Below are positions 15,755 through 24,111 of a stretch of 64,000 nucleotides of DNA, piece by piece. Every line of letters starts with the position of its first letter. Within the stretch, counting starts at the first letter, position 1. The notes below the pieces were generated by a model. It searched no databases. It saw only the letters and a program-made list of their open reading frames with translations, and was not told where the DNA came from. A program made the position numbers and the translations under genes. The stretch comes from an uncultured Phaeodactylibacter sp. (GTDB lineage Bacteria > Bacteroidota > Bacteroidia > Chitinophagales > Saprospiraceae): assembly GCA_913057245.1 (NCBI GenBank), contig CAJXNH010000005.1, forward strand, positions 62,001-126,000, written 5' to 3'.

Positions 15755-16246
15755 CTACCTTCCTGATGTAATGTCTTCTGCCTTGACGTTGCTATCGTCC
15801 TCACGCGTCAAACGAATCCCGCAGGTTTCTCCGCTGGCATCCGTAAGATGAAATACACGGTTGACAACCTCATAGCCCTCCGCAGTGAGGGTCAAGGTGA
15901 ATTTGACAGGGTTATCTGCTGTAATGGGGTCTACACGGCGGATATCTAATGCCAGCGTCGCCAGACGAGGGTCTGTCTCATTGGCCTTAAAAACCAGCTG
16001 CTTTTCGCCGGACATCATGTATACTTCATCGGCATGTGGACCGGTAACCTCCGCTTTCAGGTCGAGGGGCAGGCGGTCCTCTTCCGGTGCCGCTATGATT
16101 TGAACGTTGATGGGCTCAATTAGCAATTCCTCTTCCAGATTGGCAGTTGTACCACGCAGCATGTGCTCCTCCTCTGTACAGGATACTGCGGTCATTAGAA
16201 CTGCTACCAACAAGATCCATATACGGGCATTCAAAGTCTTTTTCAT
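15755..16246 (-). CDS. Lipoprotein of unknown function
   Basis: The 163-residue product begins MKKTLNARIWILLVAVLMTAVSC, a lipoprotein signal with the lipobox cysteine at 23. The mature part is acidic (EEEHMLRGTTANLEEELLIE) and then beta-rich, with LPLDLKAEVTGPHADEVYMM and KFTLTLTAEGYEVVNRVFHL. The latter looks like an Ig-like or carboxypeptidase-regulatory-type sandwich. No family assignment is possible. The stretch to the next gene (16247-16544) shows nothing clear. Confidence 0.75.
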   Translation of the reverse strand: MKKTLNARIWILLVAVLMTAVSCTEEEHMLRGTTANLEEELLIEPINVQIIAAPEEDRLPLDLKAEVTGPHADEVYMMSGEKQLVFKANETDPRLATLALDIRRVDPITADNPVKFTLTLTAEGYEVVNRVFHLTDASGETCGIRLTREDDSNVKAEDITSGR

Positions 16247-16544
16247 CGTTAATGTTGAGTTTTAGTGAGGTGTGCTGGGCCCTGAGCATGAACCCGGGGT
16301 GCCAACATCGCTGAAATGAATGATATTTAAGTTACACGAAAGGGCGCATTTTGTTTTCAAAAACGGGTTGATATCCAAAGAAGATAGCAGGGGGGGGCTA
16401 AAAATTACCAGAATAGGAGATATGTTACTTTCACTTTCAACTGCAGGACGTCTTTAGAAGGGGGCGTGCACCTGCATATGGCTTACTGCCAGCCATTAGC
16501 GAACCGTATAGCCGCTCACTTGTCGATAATAAAAGGACTAAGCT

Positions 16545-17837
16545 ATGAAACAGAAACTTTTGATTCTTGCAGGGTGCTGCCTGATATCACTCTATCTTTC
16601 CGGGCAGTCTGCCCCTCTCAGAGGCAACGTACAGGACTCGGAAACAGGCGAGGGCATCCCTTTTGCCAACCTGCTTCTCCTTACGGAAAAGACCGGTACT
16701 GCTGCTGATGCAGCCGGGCAGTTTGAGCTTTCTGTCCGGGAATGGCCCGCCCAAATTCGTATTTCTGCAATCGGCTACCTCACAGATACGGTAGTAGTGG
16801 AACAGGCAGATGCGCTTCAGATTACCCTTCAACCCGTACCCGCTAATTTACCCCTGGTAGAGGTCCTTGCACAGAAAAAACTCCGGCAGCTCAGTCCGGA
16901 AGACCGCCTGCCCTTTGCCTTTGCCATTTGGGATGATTACCTCTTTACCCTTAGCTGGAAACGCACTGGGAGTAATGCCTGGATTGATGTGCGCTCACCA
17001 GACGGGATATTGCTTTTTGAGCAGCAGCTGGACCTTCGCCGCGTCACGGACATTGAGGTCAACTGCCGCAACCGCCTCTACCTGCTGGCCAACTACCGCT
17101 ACATCAACCTGGGCTATACCCGCGCGCAAATCGTACCCCTGGAGACCATGAAGTAGACCGATTATATTGGAGCCTACCGCGATTGCCGGTGCAGTACCGA
17201 CGAAGCAATGTACTATGAAAATGTAGCTTATCAGGGCCTGCTAAAGCGCTACCTGCGGGCCAGTCTGACTAACGGTGCGCTCGACAACTTCCGGCAGGTC
17301 CTTTACGCAGAGCAGCTGGACAATTACATGGCAGACCTCGGCCTGATTATGGAGGGCCAGTCGATTTCCAATACAGGTGATGTGTCCAGAGCGGAAAATG
17401 ATTACATCCGCACCCGCCAAACAGACGCAGATTTTCTACAGCGGGTTTTTTACAACAACCCTCAGGACAATTTTCTCTTTTTGGCAGGTGGGGAGTTAAT
17501 CCTGTTTAACCACGATGAACAGCAGATTGAATTTTTTGATGCAGAAGGCCGGACGAAACAGGTAATGCCGGCACACTACGTACAACATAAAGACTGGAAT
17601 GGCCGGGTCATTCAGGATATAAAAACAGAGTTATTCTATGCGCTGCTGCGCGACGAGACTGGCTATCTGCTGGCGCCCATTGACCTGAGCACGGGGCAAA
17701 TAGGGGAGCCGGTGCCCCTCAATATCTTGTTTTACGATGACATTGCCATCTACAATAATACAGCGTTTGTACTGGGTACGCCTACCGCCCACGCTGCTTC
17801 TGACGTTAAGCGCCTCTACACCAAGGCGCTCTGGTAG
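16545..17837 (+). pseudogene. Secreted protein with carboxypeptidase-regulatory-like domain, split by an in-frame TAG
   Basis: The gene starts MKQKLLILAGCCLISLYLSG (signal peptide), then a carboxypeptidase D regulatory-like domain at ~25-100 (LRGNVQDSETGEGIPFANLL, AQIRISAIGYLTDTVVVEQ), as at the N-termini of SusC-type proteins. After LETMK a TAG at 17154-17156 interrupts the frame. The same frame continues without further stops as TDYIGAYRDCRCSTDEAMYY... to TAG at 17835-17837, giving about 430 codons in total. Continuation of sensible protein across the stop indicates a nonsense mutation (or sequencing error) rather than two genes. It is convergent with the next gene, 4 bp apart. Confidence 0.75.
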
Positions 17838-17841
17838 CAGG

Positions 17842-18564
17842 TCAATAAAACCGCACCCCAAATTCCAGACCCAGCTGCACGTAACCGAGCTCAAAGGCAT
17901 TGGGCCCGGTAAGCGACTCTGATTCCCCGGTGAGCTGTTGGTACTGAATGCGGGGGCCTGCGAAGAAGGTCGTTCCGCCCAGGTTCATTTCCACGCCTGC
18001 GCTGCCCAGAATACTCAGCTGCAACCGGTCGAAGTCAACGTTGGAAATGGGCTCGGTGCGGCGGTCTGTACCTGCATTATCGGGCAGCTCATGCCGTATT
18101 TTTCCAACTGATTGTATATGAAAGCGGGGAGCAATACCACCGGACAGGTAAAAACGGGCCTGCTCACCGGGTGAAAGGTAGGTTAGCCTGAAGGGCACTT
18201 CTACAAAGCGATGCACGGTATTCTGGGTCACCGTACCAATATTTGGTGCAGGAATATCCGGATTGAAGCCACCCTGCCCGTCATGTTGATTGCCCCAACG
18301 AAGGTCTTCACCATCAAACTGGAACCGGCGCCCGATCTCGGTATAGGCCAGCCCGGACTGCAACCGGAAATTTTGCCCCAGCTGATACCCGACCTGCATA
18401 CCGGCGTGTTTGGAAAATCGGGGGCCGTAGTCTTCAATGACCGGATCCTGCTCCCACGACAGATGCGGGAATAGCTCCACACCAAAGGAGAAACGGCTTT
18501 GGGCAGTTCCGGAAAAGCTTAAAAACAGGATACAAACAATAGGAATTAAGGTTACAGGTCTCAT
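17842..18564 (-). CDS. Outer-membrane beta-barrel protein (porin-like)
   Basis: The 240-residue product has a signal peptide (MRPVTLIPIVCILFLSFSGTAQS). Alternating hydrophobic/polar strands follow: FGVELFPHLSWEQD, GMQVGYQLGQNFRLQSGLAY, VEVPFRLTYLSPGEQARFYL, GVEMNLGGTTFFAGPRIQY, ending LGLEFGVRFY with the terminal aromatic typical of BAM substrates. This fits the Bacteroidota 8-strand outer-membrane beta-barrel family (PF13568-like). The ligand or function is not known. Confidence 0.85.
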   Translation of the reverse strand: MRPVTLIPIVCILFLSFSGTAQSRFSFGVELFPHLSWEQDPVIEDYGPRFSKHAGMQVGYQLGQNFRLQSGLAYTEIGRRFQFDGEDLRWGNQHDGQGGFNPDIPAPNIGTVTQNTVHRFVEVPFRLTYLSPGEQARFYLSGGIAPRFHIQSVGKIRHELPDNAGTDRRTEPISNVDFDRLQLSILGSAGVEMNLGGTTFFAGPRIQYQQLTGESESLTGPNAFELGYVQLGLEFGVRFY

Positions 18565-18717
18565 ATCTAGGGTATTTGATTCACTTTCAGAACCCGGCGT
18601 GCAAGTCTAACGCTGCATTCAAATAAATATTTTTTTGCTGTTCCACCTGTTAAAGTGTGGTGTTCTTCCAATTCATTGAGCAGATATGCGTCATAGATTT
18701 AACAAATCATAAAACCT

Positions 18718-21462
18718 ATGCCCGCTCCGGTTACTTCGCGCAAATTTTTGCTCCTCATCCTTTTTTCAGCCACTGTAGTGCTTCATGCCCAAGCTCAGGA
18801 TACCCTTCAAACGGATAGCCTGCTGCTCCATGAGCGCTATAGTTCCGTCTACAGAAAGCCCGCAGAGGTTATTCCCCTGCCCTATGGTATGGAAACCAAT
18901 GAAGCAATCAGCCCGCTACCAGTTGCCCATTTACAGGCGGAGGATTTTAATCAGGGTAACATACAGGATCCCATGCATTTGCTACAGGGCAGGATCGCAG
19001 GCCTCGCCATTGCCCGCGCCGGCAATGACCCCAACCAGCCATTCGATGTGCGCCTGCGGGGTATTTCAGCACTGAACGGTCCACGCTCCCCCCTCATCGT
19101 CGTGGATGGTTTCCCGGCTGCGGACCTGCTCAGTATCGATCCTCAGGATATTGCCTCGGTGACGGTGCTTAGGGGCAGTGCTGCCACAGCTATTTATGGG
19201 CTTAGAGGTTTGCCAGGCGTGATTCAGATTCAAACCAGGCAAGGAAAAGCAGGTCATTCCGTCATCCGCTATCAAGGTTCGGTCAGTGCGGAGCGTCTGT
19301 CGCGGCAGGCAGAAATGGCAGACGTACCGACCTTCCTGGAGCTTGGAGGAGAAAACCTGGGCCATCGCACTGATTGGGTGGATGAAATCACACGTACCGG
19401 CCTGGCCCACATACACAGCTTGTCCTTATCGGGTGGAAATGGCGGTACCACCTACCGGGCCTCGGGGCACTACCGCAATGCATCGGGCATACTGCGAGGC
19501 TCCGGCTTTCAGCGCTTTAACGGGCGGGCCAGTATACAGCAAACGGCTTTGGATGACCGGTTGAAAGTCTCTGCTACGGTAAGCGCGGCCAGTCAGGACA
19601 GCGATTTGGGCTTCCCGGAGGCTTTCCGGTATGCGCACATTTTTAACCCTACGGCACCGGTCTTTGATCCGGCAGCGGTAGATTATGGTGGGTATTTCGA
19701 AACAGGGAAAGTGGAGGTCTTCAATCCGCTTTCTATAACAGAACAAGCTGTTCGTGAAGCTGAGCAGACGGTATGGGCCACCAACCTACATGCTGAGTTT
19801 GAGTTAGTAAGGGGACTAAGCCTGTCTGGCCGCTATGCCGTGCAGCAATCGAATCGGACATTAGGAGAGGCTTATCAGAAAACAGCCTGGTACCGTGGAT
19901 TTTTTGAGAATGGATTTGCGGCAAAGTCGACACGGTCCCAACGCAGTGCCCTTACAGAAGCATTGCTGAGGTATGAACGTCGGGTGTGGCAAGGTAGCGG
20001 TCTGCAAATAATTGCCGGGTACTCCCGGCAATATCTGCGGGGTGATGGTATTTTCATTGAGGGAGGAAATTTCGCAGAAGATGAAGTCGATTACAATAAC
20101 CTGTCCGAATCGATAGATTTCTTTCAGGGGCTGGGTGAGGTCCGGTCCTTTGCTGGTGAGGCCGCCCTGGAAGCAGGATTCGCTATGGTGCACCTTACGG
20201 TAAAAAAACCGCTGGCTATATACGGGGCATTGCGCTATGAGCGGCTGCCATTGTTCGACCGGGAAAACGATTGGAATGCTTTTCCTTCTGTTGGGACGTC
20301 TTACAACTTCGAAGATCTATTTGGGAAATCAAAGAAAATAGATGCCCTGAGCTTGCGTGCGAGCTATGGCCAGACCGGAGGAACGCCCTCTGGCACCCCT
20401 CTAATAACAGTACCGAATGGAGGGTATAGTGTAGCTCCCAGTCCCTTACGGCCTGAGCGGGGCGAGACCTTCGACCTGGGCATGCATTTTAGTTTATACA
20501 GGCGCAGACTGGTGGGCAGTATCAATGCTTATCGTTCAGTCACGAGCAACTTTCTGGATTTCGTATATGCCAACGCTCCGGTGCTTTCAGGGCGTGGCAA
20601 CTTTTGGGAGCGCGATGCCCGGTTTGTCACTCAGGGTACCGAGGTGGCACTCGAGTGGGAGGCTAAACAAAGTGGGGCAATTAGATGGCAGATGGCGGTC
20701 GTGGCAGCTACTGGTCGTACCAAGTTGGAAAACGGGCTCGACCGGGCTACCAAGGCTGGTTATTTGGGCCCGCCATTGACGTTTGGTCTTTCTTATCAAG
20801 AGCCTATACGCTTCCAAAGTGGAGCGTTGATGGGACAAATATGGGGGCCAGTCTACGCAGGCGTGGATGATGATGGTGAATATATATTTGAAGATCAAAA
20901 TGGGGACGGTTCCTTTAGGAATGAAGAGGAAGACTTTGCCGTATTGGGCAATGCCCAGCCCTCGTTTACATTGGGTTTAGGCAATACTTTTCAGTGGGGC
21001 CGCTTTGATCTCCAGGTATTCTTCAGGGGTGTTTTCGGGCACGACTTGCTCAATGCGACCCGGGCATCTTACGGTAGCGGTGCAGTGACGAACTTGTATA
21101 ATGTCGCGGTTGGAGAACCTTTTAATCGGTTCCTCAAAGAGCGGCCAATTATCAATAGCCAGCATGTGGAGTCGGCTTCTTTTCTGAGTCTTGACAACCT
21201 AACGCTTAGTTACCGGCCCGGCTTGAGACGTGCTGACGGCCGGCTTGACGATCAGGCCTTACGGGTTTTTCTAAATACTCAGAATCTATTTACCCTAACC
21301 CGGTATACCGGCGTTGACCCCGAAGTGCGCTACGGGCCACTCCGCAGTACCGGCTTTGGGGGGCATTATAGCGATGCGAATATACTGTCCTGGGGCATCG
21401 ACTGGCGCAATACCTACCTGCCCGCCCGTACCTTTACGTTTGGGGTGGAATTGACGCTCTAA
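18718..21462 (+). CDS. SusC/RagA-like TonB-dependent receptor, orphan
   Basis: The 914-residue outer-membrane receptor begins with a signal peptide (LLILFSATVVLHAQAQ). It lacks the usual N-terminal carboxypeptidase-regulatory domain. The plug domain is clear: LQGRIAGLAIARAGNDPNQ, VRLRGISALNGPRSPLIVVD, IASVTVLRGSAATAIYGLRG and GVIQIQTRQGKAG (~85-180). A 22-strand barrel follows and ends FTFGVELTL. No SusD partner is adjacent, so it may work alone or with a distant partner. The substrate is unknown. It shares its 3' side with a convergent T9SS cargo gene. Confidence 0.9.
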   Translation: MPAPVTSRKFLLLILFSATVVLHAQAQDTLQTDSLLLHERYSSVYRKPAEVIPLPYGMETNEAISPLPVAHLQAEDFNQGNIQDPMHLLQGRIAGLAIARAGNDPNQPFDVRLRGISALNGPRSPLIVVDGFPAADLLSIDPQDIASVTVLRGSAATAIYGLRGLPGVIQIQTRQGKAGHSVIRYQGSVSAERLSRQAEMADVPTFLELGGENLGHRTDWVDEITRTGLAHIHSLSLSGGNGGTTYRASGHYRNASGILRGSGFQRFNGRASIQQTALDDRLKVSATVSAASQDSDLGFPEAFRYAHIFNPTAPVFDPAAVDYGGYFETGKVEVFNPLSITEQAVREAEQTVWATNLHAEFELVRGLSLSGRYAVQQSNRTLGEAYQKTAWYRGFFENGFAAKSTRSQRSALTEALLRYERRVWQGSGLQIIAGYSRQYLRGDGIFIEGGNFAEDEVDYNNLSESIDFFQGLGEVRSFAGEAALEAGFAMVHLTVKKPLAIYGALRYERLPLFDRENDWNAFPSVGTSYNFEDLFGKSKKIDALSLRASYGQTGGTPSGTPLITVPNGGYSVAPSPLRPERGETFDLGMHFSLYRRRLVGSINAYRSVTSNFLDFVYANAPVLSGRGNFWERDARFVTQGTEVALEWEAKQSGAIRWQMAVVAATGRTKLENGLDRATKAGYLGPPLTFGLSYQEPIRFQSGALMGQIWGPVYAGVDDDGEYIFEDQNGDGSFRNEEEDFAVLGNAQPSFTLGLGNTFQWGRFDLQVFFRGVFGHDLLNATRASYGSGAVTNLYNVAVGEPFNRFLKERPIINSQHVESASFLSLDNLTLSYRPGLRRADGRLDDQALRVFLNTQNLFTLTRYTGVDPEVRYGPLRSTGFGGHYSDANILSWGIDWRNTYLPARTFTFGVELTL

Positions 21463-21473
21463 AAAGGCGTGCC

Positions 21474-23153
21474 TCACCGGGCGATGATAAACCGTTTTGC
21501 CGCACTTTCCCCTTCCGTAGTCTGTAAGGACAGGATATACACGCCCGCCGGATACGGACTGAGGTTTACCTGGAGCGGGTTGTTGCCTTGTACAGGCAGT
21601 ACAAATTGTTCTATGATCTGCCCCGTTGGATGAATAATCCGGCAAGTGGCTGTCCCGGAACCACCCCAGTCAACGAATAGCTGGTCCTGAGCGGGGTTAG
21701 GAAAGACCTTAAGTTGCATGGCTTTAGGGGCAGGGGGAGTGCTGACTACAAAATCAGCGCAAGTGCCATCATTCCCTGAATTGGCATCGGTCTTGTCGTC
21801 GGGGTGTGAGGTCCAGAAGCAAACGGGCTCCAGGTCTCCCACGTCGCCCCCGGTGTGGATCCAGAAATCGCTCAGCGTCACTTGTAAAGTATCGCCGGGG
21901 AGAAGGTACTGCCCTTCGACATCATAGGCAAAGCGTGCGGGACGATTACCGGACCGGATTTTGAACCGGCTGACAGCTTCATCACCGAAATTTTGTACCT
22001 GGACTACAACCGAGTCGAAGTAAGTCCGGCTCAAGCCGGGAAAAGCCGGGTCGCCCTGTGTGTAAAGCACTTCTCCTAATTGGTACCCAACAACGCCCAA
22101 GTCCCGGTCGAGGCCATATTCTTCGCCTTCAAAGGTATAGGAAGTGGAGAAAAAAGCCTTTGTGCCTCCCGTAGGCATATCGGAGCCAAACGTTTCAATA
22201 CCGGCAAACCCAAGGTATTCGCCCCCCACGTCTACGCGCCAAAATTCACTATCCTCATTTAGGGCGAAGCTGCTTTGCAACTGAAGGCTGTCATTGAAAA
22301 CATAGGCTTGCTGGCTTTGTGTTAGCACGGCTACCATGCCATAGCCGGTGGAGAAATCTAAAATAGAGTCGGCTGTGAAATCAGCGGTCTGCAGGATTTC
22401 AAAATCAGGTGAAAGGGCAAAAAGTGAATCGTGCCGGTAGCCAATGATGCCGCTGTATGCATTGGGCTCAATGCGGTTGAAATGCCATTGCGGAAAGTGG
22501 TCCGTTGGCGCGCCCTGTTCGGAAATCGTGTACAAGCCGGTAGGCCCGGTATAAATCAAGCGCCCATCCGAAGTGATCGCTTGATCCTGCACCTGGAATT
22601 CAAAGAAGGATTCCCATAAGGGCTGACAGGATTCCACAAAAAACGAACCACTGTTCGCATAATTGAAGCCGAAGTGAGCCTCTGTCCCAAGCAGGGCTAT
22701 TTCACCGGTTGGGAAAGCATCTCCTTTAGGACCGGTTAGATTATGAGAAAGATTGTGGTCACAGCGTGGTACAGAATCTTCCCATAAAGTATTGTAATGT
22801 TGGAAATACCTTACAAAAGTCACCCAACCCTGACTATCCATCCAAGCTGTGATGTGAGGGATAACGAAAGTGGAGTCTGGCAGTTCGATAATATCTGAAA
22901 TATCAAGCGTACTACTACCGTTTCCGTTGCTCTCGTGTACAGCCAGAAAGAATACCTCTGGCTCTTCTGCATTTCCTACTACCAGTTTTGGACTATTAAA
23001 TCCGTAGGTGGAATTAAGCAAGTGCTCCCCCCGCTGAGACACTACAAAAGTCTTGATACTATCCGGGAATAGCTCGTCGAGCGCCCATTCGACCTGAGCA
23101 TTGGCTGAGGAGGCGCCAAGTGAAATGATAATGCACAGTATTAATGGCTTCAT
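21474..23153 (-). CDS. Secreted protein with T9SS type A sorting domain
   Basis: The 559-residue product begins with a signal peptide (MKPLILCIIISLGASSANAQ). The middle ~300 residues form repeated short beta units (GRLIYTGPTGLYTISEQG, LDFSTGYGMVAVLTQSQQ), reminiscent of a beta-propeller. A CARDB/Ig-like domain follows at ~375-460 (FDSVVVQVQNFGDEAVSRFK). The C-terminus is a type A sorting signal: KVFPNPAQDQLFVDW, YPAGVYILSLQ, KRFIIAR. It should be exported by Sec and then T9SS to the surface. Its function is unknown. Confidence 0.9.
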   Translation of the reverse strand: MKPLILCIIISLGASSANAQVEWALDELFPDSIKTFVVSQRGEHLLNSTYGFNSPKLVVGNAEEPEVFFLAVHESNGNGSSTLDISDIIELPDSTFVIPHITAWMDSQGWVTFVRYFQHYNTLWEDSVPRCDHNLSHNLTGPKGDAFPTGEIALLGTEAHFGFNYANSGSFFVESCQPLWESFFEFQVQDQAITSDGRLIYTGPTGLYTISEQGAPTDHFPQWHFNRIEPNAYSGIIGYRHDSLFALSPDFEILQTADFTADSILDFSTGYGMVAVLTQSQQAYVFNDSLQLQSSFALNEDSEFWRVDVGGEYLGFAGIETFGSDMPTGGTKAFFSTSYTFEGEEYGLDRDLGVVGYQLGEVLYTQGDPAFPGLSRTYFDSVVVQVQNFGDEAVSRFKIRSGNRPARFAYDVEGQYLLPGDTLQVTLSDFWIHTGGDVGDLEPVCFWTSHPDDKTDANSGNDGTCADFVVSTPPAPKAMQLKVFPNPAQDQLFVDWGGSGTATCRIIHPTGQIIEQFVLPVQGNNPLQVNLSPYPAGVYILSLQTTEGESAAKRFIIAR

Positions 23154-23249
23154 AAGATTTACCTTTGCTTTTAAAGTAAGCCATTGTTTTCAAAATCGCT
23201 ACACGAGAGTCAAGGTATGTCAGATAAGAGACCCACTATTTTTGAGCGG

Positions 23250-23696
23250 TTAGGTCGTTTCAACATAAAGTAAGTCTATGTAGGATGGAGCTAAATGATT
23301 GAAGTCTTTATCCATAGTGACAAGTTGCAAATCGAAAGCACTTGCTGTCGCAGCTATCCACAAATCATTTTTGCCCATGTTTCTGGAGGAAAACTTAGCA
23401 GTGGGGATTTTGATCTTACCCTGGCTGTAGGCGTCAATCTCGGCGTATTTTTGAATGATCTTATCGAAGTTGATCCCGAAAATGGTTAAACGATTCATCA
23501 GGTACTGAATTCTTCTTTTTCTTCCTTCTCCAAGGCCCAACTTAAGAATAGCAGCTTCAATTTCTCCTTTAGAGACTACGGATAACGCAATTCGGTTTTG
23601 ACCGTCAAAGATTTTATAATTAGCTTCGAGTCGGCGGGTTATTTTATCGCTCCGGCTGTAGGTCAGGATGATGTTGGAGTCCAATAAATAGTCCAT
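23250..23696 (-). CDS. PIN-domain ribonuclease toxin (VapC-like)
   Basis: The 148-residue product starts MDYLLDSNIILTY. The four PIN acidic residues are present: D6 in LLDSN, E45 in SKGEIEAA, D111 in KNDLWIAATA, and D129/D131 in TMDKDF. Such toxins cleave RNA (often tRNA) when freed from antitoxin. The start at 23696 was chosen because upstream in-frame codons to 23744 overlap the partner gene and are not PIN-like. The upstream gene ends 5 bp before, giving the antitoxin-toxin order typical of type II systems. The pair is AT-rich compared with its neighbours, suggesting transfer. Confidence 0.85.
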   Translation of the reverse strand: MDYLLDSNIILTYSRSDKITRRLEANYKIFDGQNRIALSVVSKGEIEAAILKLGLGEGRKRRIQYLMNRLTIFGINFDKIIQKYAEIDAYSQGKIKIPTAKFSSRNMGKNDLWIAATASAFDLQLVTMDKDFNHLAPSYIDLLYVETT

Positions 23697-23701
23697 ATTT
23701 C

Positions 23702-24004
23702 CTAGTCGAGTTGATCTAGCATTTCTTCTAGAGAGACTTCCCAAGGTTCGCTATCGGCAACAATTTCCTGTAATTCCTGGAAGTTGATCGATTTGTTACC
23801 CTGTTCTTCAAACACCTGGTCTTTAGTTACACCCATTCTGACTTGGACTTGACCCTTCAAAAACGGATCCTCTGTTTCAATGCTTTCGGGCGACTTTTCT
23901 TGCATAGAAACAGCCGTCTGATAAATCGACCATAAATGATCTATATCAGATATCTTGGTAACCAGCTTTATCAAGTCTAGCTTAATATCATTGATTTGCC
24001 CCAT
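23702..24004 (-). CDS. Putative antitoxin of the PIN-domain toxin
   Basis: The 100-residue acidic protein begins MGQINDIKLDLIKLVTKISD. The first ~35 residues are helical (LIKLVTKISDIDHLWSIYQ), the middle is charged and the C-terminus is acidic (PWEVSLEEMLDQLD). It contains no AbrB, RHH or Phd signature that I can recognise. Identification rests on size and on its place directly upstream of a PIN toxin. It may neutralise the toxin through its acidic tail. Autoregulation is likely but no operator palindrome is evident. Confidence 0.65.
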   Translation of the reverse strand: MGQINDIKLDLIKLVTKISDIDHLWSIYQTAVSMQEKSPESIETEDPFLKGQVQVRMGVTKDQVFEEQGNKSINFQELQEIVADSEPWEVSLEEMLDQLD

Positions 24005-24111
24005 TGTGAAACTTTTGGTAAAATAGTATTCAGCAAGATAACAAAATATGGTTATTGCTGGTTCCTGTTTGTCTACGCCTTTAGTTCATCACCTATCTTA
24101 ACCTTGTAAAT

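Noticed and set aside
13632-17156. Two in-frame TAG codons suggesting amber reassignment or suppression
   Set aside because: TAG is a normal stop here: rpoB, rplK and recR end in TAG at conserved C-termini. The two cases fit ordinary gene decay.
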